A stretch of 11,526 nt of DNA from Euryarchaeota archaeon UBA53 (GTDB lineage: Archaea; Thermoplasmatota; Poseidoniia; Poseidoniales; Poseidoniaceae), in contig DAZU01000078.1 in NCBI GenBank assembly GCA_002507425.1, positions 533-12,058 of the forward strand. The letters run 5' to 3'. Position numbers and translations under genes: made by a program. Shown piece after piece: positions 1 to 6,633 of this stretch. Under the pieces are notes generated by a model that made no database searches, was not told the origin of the DNA, and saw only the letters and a list, made by a program, of their open reading frames with translations. The first letter of the stretch is position 1, and each line of letters opens with the position of its first letter.

Positions 1-42
1 AATAAGTTAGTAAGTAACATAAGTCAAAATAAAATTGTAGAA

Positions 43-50
43 CATATATC
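43..50 (+). promoter_or_regulatory. Possible TATA box upstream of the first gene
   Basis: The first 116 bases hold no gene that I can see. The A/T-rich stretch contains CATATATC, which resembles an archaeal TATA box. A start site about 25 bases downstream would fall near 70-75, leaving a leader of roughly 45 bases before the ATG at 117. No BRE element or Shine-Dalgarno is evident, so this is a weak call based on composition and position only. Confidence 0.25.
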
Positions 51-116
51 AATTCGCATCGAAAAACCCAATGCTCCCCTGCCAAACCCTGGCGGATTAG
101 CAGTTGTAGAGCATGA

Positions 117-644
117 ATGGTCGAGAACTTGAAAGACTCCTCTCAACTTCGCATACACATGACAAGCCCAGAACGAGTTTTCGTTCCGTCTGTTACCGAG
201 GACAATGGTAATACAATTGGGCTCGGTGTATTCTCCTCTGAGGAAACTGCATGGCGGGTGCTAAGAGAATTCCTAAAAAAATCCGATATGATGGCTCTGA
301 CAAGGTCCGATATTCTGATCTGGGAAGTTGACATAATAGGGGATGAAGCAATGACTGTTCTTTCTAGCATGCATTGCAGAGATTGTCCCGTTTGCAAGCG
401 AAGAACCTTTTGGGTTGACCTGAATTCTTTCTCAGCTCTATGCAGCGGTAAAGCATGTCAAGCTTGGATAGAAGAGTCCACTTTTGAACCTGGTAAATTG
501 GACATAGGATTCCCCCCTACGAGATTCCTTAAACAGACAGGTTCGATTGAAGATGCTATGTCGGAACTTCACGATGTTGGAACAAATCTAGAGGCGGCAG
601 GAAATACTCCAAATCAGGGCTTTACATCGATTCCAGAGGAATAA
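117..644 (+). CDS. Hypothetical cysteine-rich (zinc-ribbon-like) protein
   Basis: I do not recognise the family of this 175-residue soluble protein. The N-terminal half (about 15-80) alternates predicted strands and helices. A cysteine cluster follows: C87, C90 and C93 in HCRDCPVC, then C109 and C114 in CSGKAC. This spacing suggests one structural zinc site, most simply C90/C93 with C109/C114. The C-terminal 35 residues are polar and probably flexible. The ATG at 117 is the first possible start because an in-frame TGA lies directly before it (114-116); no good Shine-Dalgarno precedes it. No signal peptide or membrane segment is visible. Its last 23 bases overlap the 3' end of argS on the other strand. 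The composition matches its neighbours, so it looks like a real lineage-specific gene, but I assign no function. Confidence 0.7.
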   Translation: MVENLKDSSQLRIHMTSPERVFVPSVTEDNGNTIGLGVFSSEETAWRVLREFLKKSDMMALTRSDILIWEVDIIGDEAMTVLSSMHCRDCPVCKRRTFWVDLNSFSALCSGKACQAWIEESTFEPGKLDIGFPPTRFLKQTGSIEDAMSELHDVGTNLEAAGNTPNQGFTSIPEE

Positions 645-2334
645 CTCCAATACCATTCATTCCGTCTCTAAGCATCTCTCTTGCTTTTTCGCTTATTGCG
701 TAATAAAACTCATTCACTTGTCCGTCCCTGGTGACGTGACAGTCCCTGTAAAAAGCGTTGTAAGCAGTTGCTAACTCAAGCAAATATAAGGCGAAAATGT
801 GCGGTTTATTCTCACTGACCGACAGATCCAATTTGTCATGAAAAGCGGCCATTGCCCTGAATAGCTCATAAATGGATTTGTGAATTTCTCCTATCTCGAA
901 ATTTCCAACACTCCTGGAAACTCTCTTTGAGATAGAACAAGCCCTTGTGTGAGAATACATGATGAAAGGTGCGCTTTCGCCCTCGAATGACAAAGCTTCT
1001 TCCCACCTGAATGTGAATCCTTTATCTGGACTTACCTTGATTATGTTATACCTAACTGCTGATACACCAACTGCTTCTGCTATGAAATCTATTTCTTCTT
1101 GAGAGAGATCTGTTCTCAAGTTCTTAACTACTGACGCTGCCTGTGCATGAGCTTCCTCAAGTAAATCGTCCATGAACACTACATGTCCCTTACGTGTGCT
1201 CATTTTTCCCTCAGGCAACTTAATGAATGCGTAGAACATTACTTCCGGAGTATTGTAACCAAATTCATTCAAAGTCAGGCTTACTTGCCTAGATTGAAGT
1301 TTGTGGTCTTCTCCCAGTATGTTTATCAAATTGTCAGATTGTTTCCACTTCCACATGTGATAGGCGACGTCTCTTGTAGCATATAAGGACGAACCATCCC
1401 CCCTTCTATAGTAAAATTCAGTTTTACCTTTCAAACCTCTTTTTCCAAGATCTAAAAAGTGTGCGCCATTTTCTGCAACGCCGTGTATTTCTAAAGATTC
1501 AAAATCTTCCATCAAAGATGATACAGTCCCATCTACAACAAATTTTGATTCTTTTGTAAATGTATCAAATGTAATACCCAAACGCAATAGTGTCTCAAGC
1601 ATACCTTCCAAAACTGGTTTATAGGCTTCTTCAAATTTCTTCAAAACTTCGTCATCACCATGCTCTGAGGCGTGAACAAGTTTTCCTATTTCCTCCTCAA
1701 TATTGCTATCAAGTGAGTCCTTCCTAAGAATTTGAGCGGCTTGATAATAGCGGACTATTATGTGATCTTTTTTATTTGACCATTTCCCACTCAAGCCTTC
1801 TTGAATATCTAATATTTTGTTGACTTGTTCTTCACTTAGATTTGAAAGTGCCCAAGCAAGAACTCCAACCTGTTTTCCCATGTCATCAACATAATATTCG
1901 GCCCTTACATCATTCCCATGTAAACGATTCAGGCGAACAAGGGTGTCGCCTAAGATTGCATTTCTAGCACGACCAACATGGAACGGTCCATTGGGATTAG
2001 CACTAGTGTGCTCAATTAGCACAGACTTGTTACTTCTTTCAACATCACCAAAAAGCACTTTATTTGCTAGCCAAAAAGGATCCGCAGCAAAATTTAGATA
2101 TCCTCCATTAGATGATACGCCAAATTCTCCGCTTATCGATGAACTGAGTATTTCTGCTATTTCATTGGGAGATTTTCCCAATTGTTTAGCGAATGCAAAA
2201 CATGGAAGAGACAAATCCCCTTGCGATTTTTCCCTGCTAGGCCCTAGCATTTTTTCCCAGGAGTTACCATCTATTCCAATATCAAATAATGCTTTTTGAA
2301 GGGGTTCAAGAATTAGTTCTCTTAGAATATACAT
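622..2334 (-). CDS. argS: Arginyl-tRNA synthetase
   Basis: Class I aminoacyl-tRNA synthetase that charges tRNA-Arg with arginine using ATP in the cytoplasm. In the 570-residue product, residues 1-85 form the ArgRS-specific N-terminal domain, with the typical GDLSLPCFAFAK stretch at 39-50. The catalytic Rossmann domain carries HTSANPNGPFHVGR (109-122), in which HVGR is the HIGH signature, and KMSTRKG (377-383), the KMSKS loop. An all-helical DALR anticodon-binding domain runs from about 450 to the end, opening with YSHTRACSI. The length is normal for the family and the protein looks intact. The ATG start has AGGTGG 4 nt upstream. It follows prf1 by only 9 bp on the same strand, so the two are probably co-transcribed. 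Its 3' end overlaps the convergent gene at 117-644. Confidence 0.97.
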   Translation of the reverse strand: MYILRELILEPLQKALFDIGIDGNSWEKMLGPSREKSQGDLSLPCFAFAKQLGKSPNEIAEILSSSISGEFGVSSNGGYLNFAADPFWLANKVLFGDVERSNKSVLIEHTSANPNGPFHVGRARNAILGDTLVRLNRLHGNDVRAEYYVDDMGKQVGVLAWALSNLSEEQVNKILDIQEGLSGKWSNKKDHIIVRYYQAAQILRKDSLDSNIEEEIGKLVHASEHGDDEVLKKFEEAYKPVLEGMLETLLRLGITFDTFTKESKFVVDGTVSSLMEDFESLEIHGVAENGAHFLDLGKRGLKGKTEFYYRRGDGSSLYATRDVAYHMWKWKQSDNLINILGEDHKLQSRQVSLTLNEFGYNTPEVMFYAFIKLPEGKMSTRKGHVVFMDDLLEEAHAQAASVVKNLRTDLSQEEIDFIAEAVGVSAVRYNIIKVSPDKGFTFRWEEALSFEGESAPFIMYSHTRACSISKRVSRSVGNFEIGEIHKSIYELFRAMAAFHDKLDLSVSENKPHIFALYLLELATAYNAFYRDCHVTRDGQVNEFYYAISEKAREMLRDGMNGIGVIPLESM

Positions 2335-2338
2335 AGAA

Positions 2339-2344
2339 CCACCT
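2339..2344 (-). promoter_or_regulatory. Shine-Dalgarno of argS overlapping the prf1 stop
   Basis: AGGTGG on the - strand lies 4 nt before the argS ATG, and its first base is the last base of the prf1 TAA stop codon (2344-2346). The arrangement suggests that ribosomes finishing prf1 can reinitiate at argS. This is a sequence-based inference. Confidence 0.7.
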
Positions 2345-3591
2345 TACATTATTGGGTAACGCAAAACTGCAGCTAAACCGCCAAATCCAGAATTTAATTG
2401 TGACCCTTCTTCAGTATCTGTAGATATAAATCGAACTTCAGCACGTCCTTTTGAAGCAAGGATTGACAATTCGTCAATCAGTGATACAGATTTGACTTCG
2501 ACTAAATCATCACCAACAGCTTCGCATTCCTTACATTTTGGTAATGCCTCGGTCCTACCTAAGGTGGCTTTCCAGATATTGGAGCATTTATTGCATTTTA
2601 TTTCTACAACATTTTTTCGCATTCCTTCACTGATTAACAATTTTGCTACTGCACCTTGTTGTAGTGCATCCACAATCATTTTTTCACCATAGGTAGCCTT
2701 TGGATGAGCCTTTACCAGTTCTTCCAGAAACTCATTTACTACTTGTCTCTCTGCGTCAAGTTCAATCTCTCCCATGAGACTCCCGGCGTTATCGACCAGT
2801 TCTCTGACACCGCTTTCGTTGGAATACCCAACATCAAAAGTGGTTTTTGCAATCTTTTTTGTAATTTCATGATGGAAGTAGTCATTCTTGAAGACGAAAT
2901 CTTTTGTGGCTCCGGGCCCTCCAATTATGATTGCTTGGATGTTATCTAACTCTGGTAGCCAGTATGAACAAGCATGCTCTGTAGCGCGTTTGTAAAAATT
3001 GTGAGCCGCCTCTTCGATTAGCCTTTCAAACCTTTGAGCAGACTGCCCTCCTTGCCTGTGTTTGCCCATTATGTTTGATACGAGATACTCTTGAACATGT
3101 ATCCTTTTGCCACTGGCAATACCATATGCTGCTTCTGCCCTATCTATCACAAACAAACCGTATGATTTTTTGTCAACCAACATCTCTTCCAATTGTGTTA
3201 GTTCAAATTTAGAATCACATCTATACCTAAACGATAACAACGGTTGAGGCAAATCGTCAACAACAACGGTGATATGCCGTGTTTTGTTGTTACCCACGAT
3301 TATTGAACCAGTGAACAAGGCGATACCTCTCTCACCAGCATCTCTATACTTAGACAATGCCGATATCGCTGATTCAATTGCCGCTTGTACGTTCTTCTTG
3401 GTTGATTTGGATTTTATGTTAGCAGCCTGCCCGTGCTCATTCTGAAGCATTTGCCTTGCATCAGACACTTGCCTGTCTGGAGGGATAATAACAGTGACTA
3501 ATTCTGTTCCATATCCCTTCATCTCTCGAAGGTCTTCCAAAGTCAGTTTCAACCTTAGTCTACGGGTAGCCTGTTCTTGATCATCACTCAA
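2344..3591 (-). CDS. prf1: Peptide chain release factor aRF1
   Basis: Archaeal class 1 release factor: it reads all three stop codons in the ribosomal A site and triggers peptidyl-tRNA hydrolysis. The 415-residue protein has every hallmark of the eRF1/aRF1 family. NIKS (58-61) and YRCDSKF (123-129, the YxCxxxF motif) in the N domain recognise the stop codon. GGQ (181-183) in the middle domain catalyses hydrolysis. The C domain carries a zinc-ribbon mini-domain with C333/C336 and C353/C356. The motifs lie within three residues of their positions in human eRF1, which fixes the N-terminus. The start codon is TTG, preceded 5 nt upstream by GGGGGAG; the first internal ATG would remove residues 1-23. 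It is the first gene of a pair with argS and diverges from pyrH across 68 bp. Confidence 0.97.
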   Translation of the reverse strand: MSDDQEQATRRLRLKLTLEDLREMKGYGTELVTVIIPPDRQVSDARQMLQNEHGQAANIKSKSTKKNVQAAIESAISALSKYRDAGERGIALFTGSIIVGNNKTRHITVVVDDLPQPLLSFRYRCDSKFELTQLEEMLVDKKSYGLFVIDRAEAAYGIASGKRIHVQEYLVSNIMGKHRQGGQSAQRFERLIEEAAHNFYKRATEHACSYWLPELDNIQAIIIGGPGATKDFVFKNDYFHHEITKKIAKTTFDVGYSNESGVRELVDNAGSLMGEIELDAERQVVNEFLEELVKAHPKATYGEKMIVDALQQGAVAKLLISEGMRKNVVEIKCNKCSNIWKATLGRTEALPKCKECEAVGDDLVEVKSVSLIDELSILASKGRAEVRFISTDTEEGSQLNSGFGGLAAVLRYPIM

Positions 3592-3596
3592 ACAGT

Positions 3597-3603
3597 CTCC
3601 CCC
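3597..3603 (-). promoter_or_regulatory. Strong Shine-Dalgarno deciding the TTG start of prf1
   Basis: GGGGGAG on the - strand ends 5 nt before the TTG at 3591. No ATG lies nearby in frame, so this site and the position of NIKS together support the TTG start. I see no convincing TATA box in the 68 bp shared with pyrH. Confidence 0.65.
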
Positions 3604-3659
3604 TATTCGATAGCGTAAAGTCGGAGTCTTTCAAGCCTTCCGAGAAGCAATCATCATGA

Positions 3660-4388
3660 ATGGTATACGTGCAGCCTGTAATAATGCCGACTCACATTAT
3701 TGCGCTTGGTGGTTCTCTTCTACGCCCGGAGGAGGCTGAGATGCGGGGAATTTGGTTTGGCCAATTGCGACAAATGGCAGTCCATTTTGAGGGAAATGGT
3801 CGGAAACTGGGAATCGTTGTGGGAGGAGGGTTAGCTGCCAGGGAAGCGATTGAATTGGCAAAAGAAACAGTAACAGAATCCTATAGACTAGACAGTGTTG
3901 GCATAATGGCCACAAGACTAAATGCATCAATACTACAACAATCTCTAATAGAGATTGGGTGTAATGTTAATCCGAAGATTCCTGAAACTACTGCATCCGC
4001 CTCGGAAATGTTTGAGTCTTATGATATTGTAATAATGGGGGGAACTATTCCTGGACACACCACGGATGCAGTTGCAGTAGCGCTTGCAAGAGATTGCGGA
4101 TCTCCTCATTGTGTGATTGCCACAAATGTCAGCCACGTTTACGATTCAGATCCAAGAAAAAATCCTGGTGCAAAGAAATTTGATGAAATAACGCTTTCAA
4201 AATTAGCAGATATTACTGGAAAAGATACACAGGGGCCAGGTGAGTCTGCAGTAGTTGATCCTATTGCCGTAAAAAGAGCAATTGAATTTGGTATAAGACT
4301 CGCTGTATTAGATGGCAGAGATTTATCAATTTTAGAAGACGCACTGGAGGGTAGACCTTTTGTTGGAACCCTAGTTAAGGTGGATTGA
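3660..4388 (+). CDS. pyrH: UMP kinase, archaeal type (amino acid kinase fold)
   Basis: Phosphorylates UMP to UDP with ATP in pyrimidine nucleotide synthesis. The 242-residue product has the amino acid kinase fold: ALGGSLL (15-21) for phosphate binding, VVGGG (53-57), the archaeal UMP-kinase signature GGTIPGHTTDA (127-137), TNVSHVYDSDP (155-165) near the nucleotide site, and VVDPIAVKRA towards the C-terminus. These separate it from isopentenyl phosphate kinase and acetylglutamate kinase. The start is uncertain. ATG 3660 is used here, but ATG 3684 (residue 9, MPTHIIALGG) fits the usual family N-terminus better; neither has a good Shine-Dalgarno. The gene is followed after 4 bp by a small zinc-ribbon gene, very likely in the same operon, and diverges from prf1. 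Confidence 0.93.
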   Translation: MVYVQPVIMPTHIIALGGSLLRPEEAEMRGIWFGQLRQMAVHFEGNGRKLGIVVGGGLAAREAIELAKETVTESYRLDSVGIMATRLNASILQQSLIEIGCNVNPKIPETTASASEMFESYDIVIMGGTIPGHTTDAVAVALARDCGSPHCVIATNVSHVYDSDPRKNPGAKKFDEITLSKLADITGKDTQGPGESAVVDPIAVKRAIEFGIRLAVLDGRDLSILEDALEGRPFVGTLVKVD

Positions 4389-4392
4389 GATT

Positions 4393-4668
4393 ATGGTAGA
4401 TGCAAAGGCGATAAAAGATAGGGTGAGCAAAAAAATTAGCACTACTAAATCGAAAATCTCCGCTCATGTTTCTGCCCACAAGCATTGTAGAATTTGCGGA
4501 GTTAACATAGATCACAAATTAGAGGTCAGGGTTTGTAAAGACCCAGATTGTATTGAAAAGCTCGAAAAAACAGAGCGCAATGATAAAGTCATGAGAATAA
4601 TGTTTTTTGTATTCGTTTTGATATTCTTCGGCCCGCTACTGCTTAGTTCAGTAGGTCTACTAGGCTAA
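4393..4668 (+). CDS. Small zinc-ribbon protein with C-terminal membrane anchor
   Basis: This 91-residue protein has three parts. A lysine-rich basic segment (residues 1-30) comes first. A compact zinc site follows with C32/C35 (HCRICG) and C48/C53 (CKDPDC), then a short charged helix. The last part is one hydrophobic segment (about 68-89, FFVFVLIFFGPLLLSSVG) running to the C-terminus. The layout resembles the archaeal DUF2116-type Zn-ribbon proteins; that assignment is from memory of the pattern and is tentative. The topology would be tail-anchored, with the zinc ribbon in the cytoplasm. ATG 4393 has GGTGG about 9 nt upstream, inside the end of pyrH, so the two are probably translated from one mRNA. 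Its TAA stop (4666-4668) overlaps the TAG stop of the convergent GTPase gene (4665-4667). Function unknown. Confidence 0.85.
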   Translation: MVDAKAIKDRVSKKISTTKSKISAHVSAHKHCRICGVNIDHKLEVRVCKDPDCIEKLEKTERNDKVMRIMFFVFVLIFFGPLLLSSVGLLG

Positions 4669-5768
4669 TCTTTTCGATACCACCCCTCTGGCAGCGTCAA
4701 ATTATCAGTCTTGTTATTTTCCTTACACCTTCGAGCCATTTCCAATCTAAGGGCTATCACTCCTACGCTTTCTGTCGAGGATATTGTGACACATCCCTCT
4801 TCATCGATTAAAATTGGTAGGTTAGGCTCACCCTCGCCGTCCCATTCTAATTCAGAATTCTTAACCTCATCCCAGTTACTTGGTAAAGGATTCATCAAAT
4901 CAGCTTTCGATACTACGACTATAATATCTATATCTTGTAATAGAGATTTCACTTCTTCTAGAAGGTTATGTTGATCATCGAGACTCGTGCCACAACTTTC
5001 AGATATATCCATGAGAAATATGCATAGACTACCAACGTGTTCAATTGCTGCGATGGCCTGCATTTCAATCGCATTTCTGTCAGACATAGGTCTATCCAAC
5101 AAACCAGGCGTATCAACTAACTGATGCGGCACTCTCCTGTGATTAAAGTGCCCTACATGCAACTGTTTGGTTGTGAAAGGGTAATGATTTACCTCCATTT
5201 TCCCTGTTGACAAGCTCGAAATGAAAGCACTCTTTCCAACATTTGGGGCGCCACAAACTACTATTGTAGGGTTGAGTTGATCAATAACTGGTAGATTTCT
5301 AAGTATCATTCGGCTTTCATGTAACCAATCAAGTGATGGACCAACCCTTCTCATTATGCTAGATAGACGGCCATAAGCCTCTTTTCTAGCATCATGCATA
5401 ACTTCAAAACGTGCACTACGAGTGATTTTAGCAACATTTTGCTTGGAAATTTTCCGCATTTGTTTTGCTCCCCAGCCAAGCATAGAAAGATGATGACGAT
5501 AATCATCACAGCCAACGCATGCATCTACCATAGCTCTGTCAAAGACTGGCATTTGATCTAAACTCGGCCATGATTTCTCTGTGTCCTCTAAATATTGCGA
5601 CATTATGTCTGATGCAGTTTGGACCATTCTAACCAACTGTTTCCTGACACGAAAAACCTTGACTGGATCATCTACTCTGTCTGCTGCTTTTTTCGCTCTG
5701 CTAAACCCTTTATCAAGAACCTCTTCCTGAGTTAATATGGTGACCAAGTCTCGCCAAACCACCTTCAC
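4665..5768 (-). CDS. Nog1-like GTPase (Obg/TRAFAC family)
   Basis: Probable GTPase acting in large ribosomal subunit assembly, as known for eukaryotic Nog1. The 367-residue protein has an all-helical N-terminal domain (about 1-165) typical of Nog1. The G domain follows: P-loop GAPNVGKS (173-180), a YPFTTK switch I about 20 residues after it as in Obg/Nog1 proteins, G3 DTPG (219-222), and G4 SKAD (287-290) in place of NKxD. The last 40 residues complete the G domain, and there is no extended eukaryote-like tail. The start is GTG at 5768, with GGAGG 7 nt upstream (- strand, 5776-5780). The gene stands alone on its strand, converges with the zinc-ribbon gene (4-bp overlap), and diverges across 100 bp from the next operon. 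Family assignment is firm; the exact assembly role in archaea is inferred. Confidence 0.92.
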   Translation of the reverse strand: MKVVWRDLVTILTQEEVLDKGFSRAKKAADRVDDPVKVFRVRKQLVRMVQTASDIMSQYLEDTEKSWPSLDQMPVFDRAMVDACVGCDDYRHHLSMLGWGAKQMRKISKQNVAKITRSARFEVMHDARKEAYGRLSSIMRRVGPSLDWLHESRMILRNLPVIDQLNPTIVVCGAPNVGKSAFISSLSTGKMEVNHYPFTTKQLHVGHFNHRRVPHQLVDTPGLLDRPMSDRNAIEMQAIAAIEHVGSLCIFLMDISESCGTSLDDQHNLLEEVKSLLQDIDIIVVVSKADLMNPLPSNWDEVKNSELEWDGEGEPNLPILIDEEGCVTISSTESVGVIALRLEMARRCKENNKTDNLTLPEGWYRKD

Positions 5769-5775
5769 AACAGCG

Positions 5776-5780
5776 CCTCC
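5776..5780 (-). promoter_or_regulatory. Shine-Dalgarno for the GTG start of the Nog1-like gene
   Basis: GGAGG (extending to GGAGGCG, 5774-5780) on the - strand lies 7 nt before the GTG at 5768. It is the best ribosome binding site in this part of the window and supports the non-ATG start. Confidence 0.65.
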
Positions 5781-5833
5781 AATCCTTCGGTGATGACTTC
5801 ACTTCTTGAATCCGTAGGTTAACAAACTATGCG

Positions 5834-5860
5834 TCAGGGCTTAGAAGGAGAAGCCCCTGA
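5834..5860 (+). promoter_or_regulatory. Leader hairpin and 12-codon upstream ORF
   Basis: TCAGGGCTT (5834-5842) pairs with AAGCCCCTGA (5851-5860), giving a 9-bp stem with one bulged C. The loop AGAAGGAG holds a Shine-Dalgarno-like GGAG. The same stretch sits in a minimal reading frame, ATG 5829 to TAA 5865-5867 (MRQGLEGEAPDR), which stops one base before the ATG of the next gene at 5869. It could be a translated leader or a control hairpin, or just a chance structure in a 100-bp divergent promoter region. Confidence 0.3.
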
Positions 5861-5868
5861 TAGGTAAC

Positions 5869-6294
5869 ATGGCGGAGTTACCTGACTGGGCGCAGAGTAT
5901 GTGGGAAGAACTTGGTTCACCAGAATTGGAAGATGTTGAAAGTGTTCACACCGGGGATTTAATGGAGAGACGTCACGGACTTAGAAAGGACGATTTAGTA
6001 GAGATTCAACTAGATACAAGAGCTCTAAGAAGCGATGAGGATAATTGGGTGAAAGGACGATTATTATCTTCGGGGAAATCATCAATCGAGCTTCTGACAA
6101 CTGATGGTAGACATGTTTACCTTTCGAGAGAAATAATAGTCAGAGTTGTATTGATAGCCCATACTAGACCCGCTTACATAGACGATAAGGAACTACTAGA
6201 GTTTGAACGAGCAGATCAAAAAAGGAGGTCTAACCTTCATGAAAAAGTCGAAAAGAAAACAAAAGGGAATGATGACTCTCACCTTTGGGGTTGA
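5869..6294 (+). CDS. Hypothetical protein with possible Sm/Hfq-like core
   Basis: A 141-residue soluble protein. The N-terminal 40 residues are acidic. The centre (about 43-100) reads as a small beta-barrel: KDDLVEIQLD, then WVKGRLLSSGKSSIELLTT and HVYLSREIIVRVVLI. The order 'G-x-hydrophobic-x-S ... IELL ... VY-x4-I-x-x-VV' parallels the Sm1/Sm2 pattern of Hfq (GQIESF...VILL...VYKHAISTVV). I therefore suggest an RNA-binding Sm-like fold, though another SH3-like barrel is possible. The C-terminal 40 residues are highly charged, rich in Lys/Glu/Asp, and probably disordered or helical. The ATG at 5869 follows the leader hairpin; the nearest GGAG is 18 nt away, in the loop. It is the first gene of a three-gene unit, followed by the carbinolamine dehydratase after 5 bp. 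Function is inferred only. Confidence 0.8.
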   Translation: MAELPDWAQSMWEELGSPELEDVESVHTGDLMERRHGLRKDDLVEIQLDTRALRSDEDNWVKGRLLSSGKSSIELLTTDGRHVYLSREIIVRVVLIAHTRPAYIDDKELLEFERADQKRRSNLHEKVEKKTKGNDDSHLWG

Positions 6295-6299
6295 AATTT

Positions 6300-6623
6300 A
6301 TGGGTTTAGATGAAAAGAAATGCATACCTTGTAGCGGCGAAGTTCCTGCATTAACAATGCAGGGGATAAAGCCATTACTGTCACAAGTAAATGATGGATG
6401 GAAACTTATTGAAGAACATCACATAGAAAGAGAATTTTCATTCCCAAACTTTGCAGAAGCCCTAGAATTTGTCAATTCAGCCGGAGCTATATGCGAGCAA
6501 GAAAATCATCATGCGGATTTTGAATTATCATGGGGCAGAGTGAAAGTCTCAATATTTACCCACAAAATAAACGGCTTGGTAGAAGCTGATTTTATTCTCG
6601 CAGCCAAAATTGATAACATTTAG
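6300..6623 (+). CDS. Pterin-4a-carbinolamine dehydratase (PCD/DCoH)
   Basis: Dehydrates 4a-hydroxytetrahydropterin (the carbinolamine) to quinonoid dihydropterin, a recycling step after pterin-dependent hydroxylation. PCD-fold proteins also occur where no hydroxylase is known. In the 107-residue protein the active-site set is H70, H71, H88 and D97, with the same spacing as H61/H62/H79/D88 of rat DCoH. E66 and W78 also fit the published PCD motif. The one deviation is A72, where Pro, Cys or Ser is usual. The end, DFILAAKID, is typical. I chose ATG 6300 over in-frame TTG codons at 6285 and 6291 because MGLDEKKCIPCSGEVPALT matches the family N-terminus and GGGGTTGA lies just upstream. It sits 5 bp after the Sm-like gene and 10 bp before the nitroreductase. 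Confidence 0.93.
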   Translation: MGLDEKKCIPCSGEVPALTMQGIKPLLSQVNDGWKLIEEHHIEREFSFPNFAEALEFVNSAGAICEQENHHADFELSWGRVKVSIFTHKINGLVEADFILAAKIDNI

Positions 6624-6633
6624 AGGCTTTCCA

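Noticed and set aside
1943..2299. 118-codon open frame on the + strand inside argS
   Set aside because: Entirely antisense to the conserved N-terminal and catalytic parts of argS, with low-complexity translation and no ribosome binding site; a shadow of the real gene.
3592..3659. Promoters between divergent prf1 and pyrH
   Set aside because: Promoters must be near, but I see no sequence close enough to an archaeal TATA box to place one.
4650..4661. AGTAG-GT-CTACT palindrome at the end of the small zinc-ribbon gene, considered as a terminator
   Set aside because: Stem of only 5 bp with a 2-base loop and no T-run in the proper place; it lies within coding sequence.
6285..6299. TTG-initiated N-terminal extension of the PCD gene
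   Set aside because: It overlaps the stop of the preceding gene, and the ATG at 6300 matches the family N-terminus with a better-placed SD.
6610..6633. TTG-initiated extension of the nitroreductase
   Set aside because: It overlaps the PCD 3' end; ATG 6634 has GAGG at a good distance and the family normally begins there.
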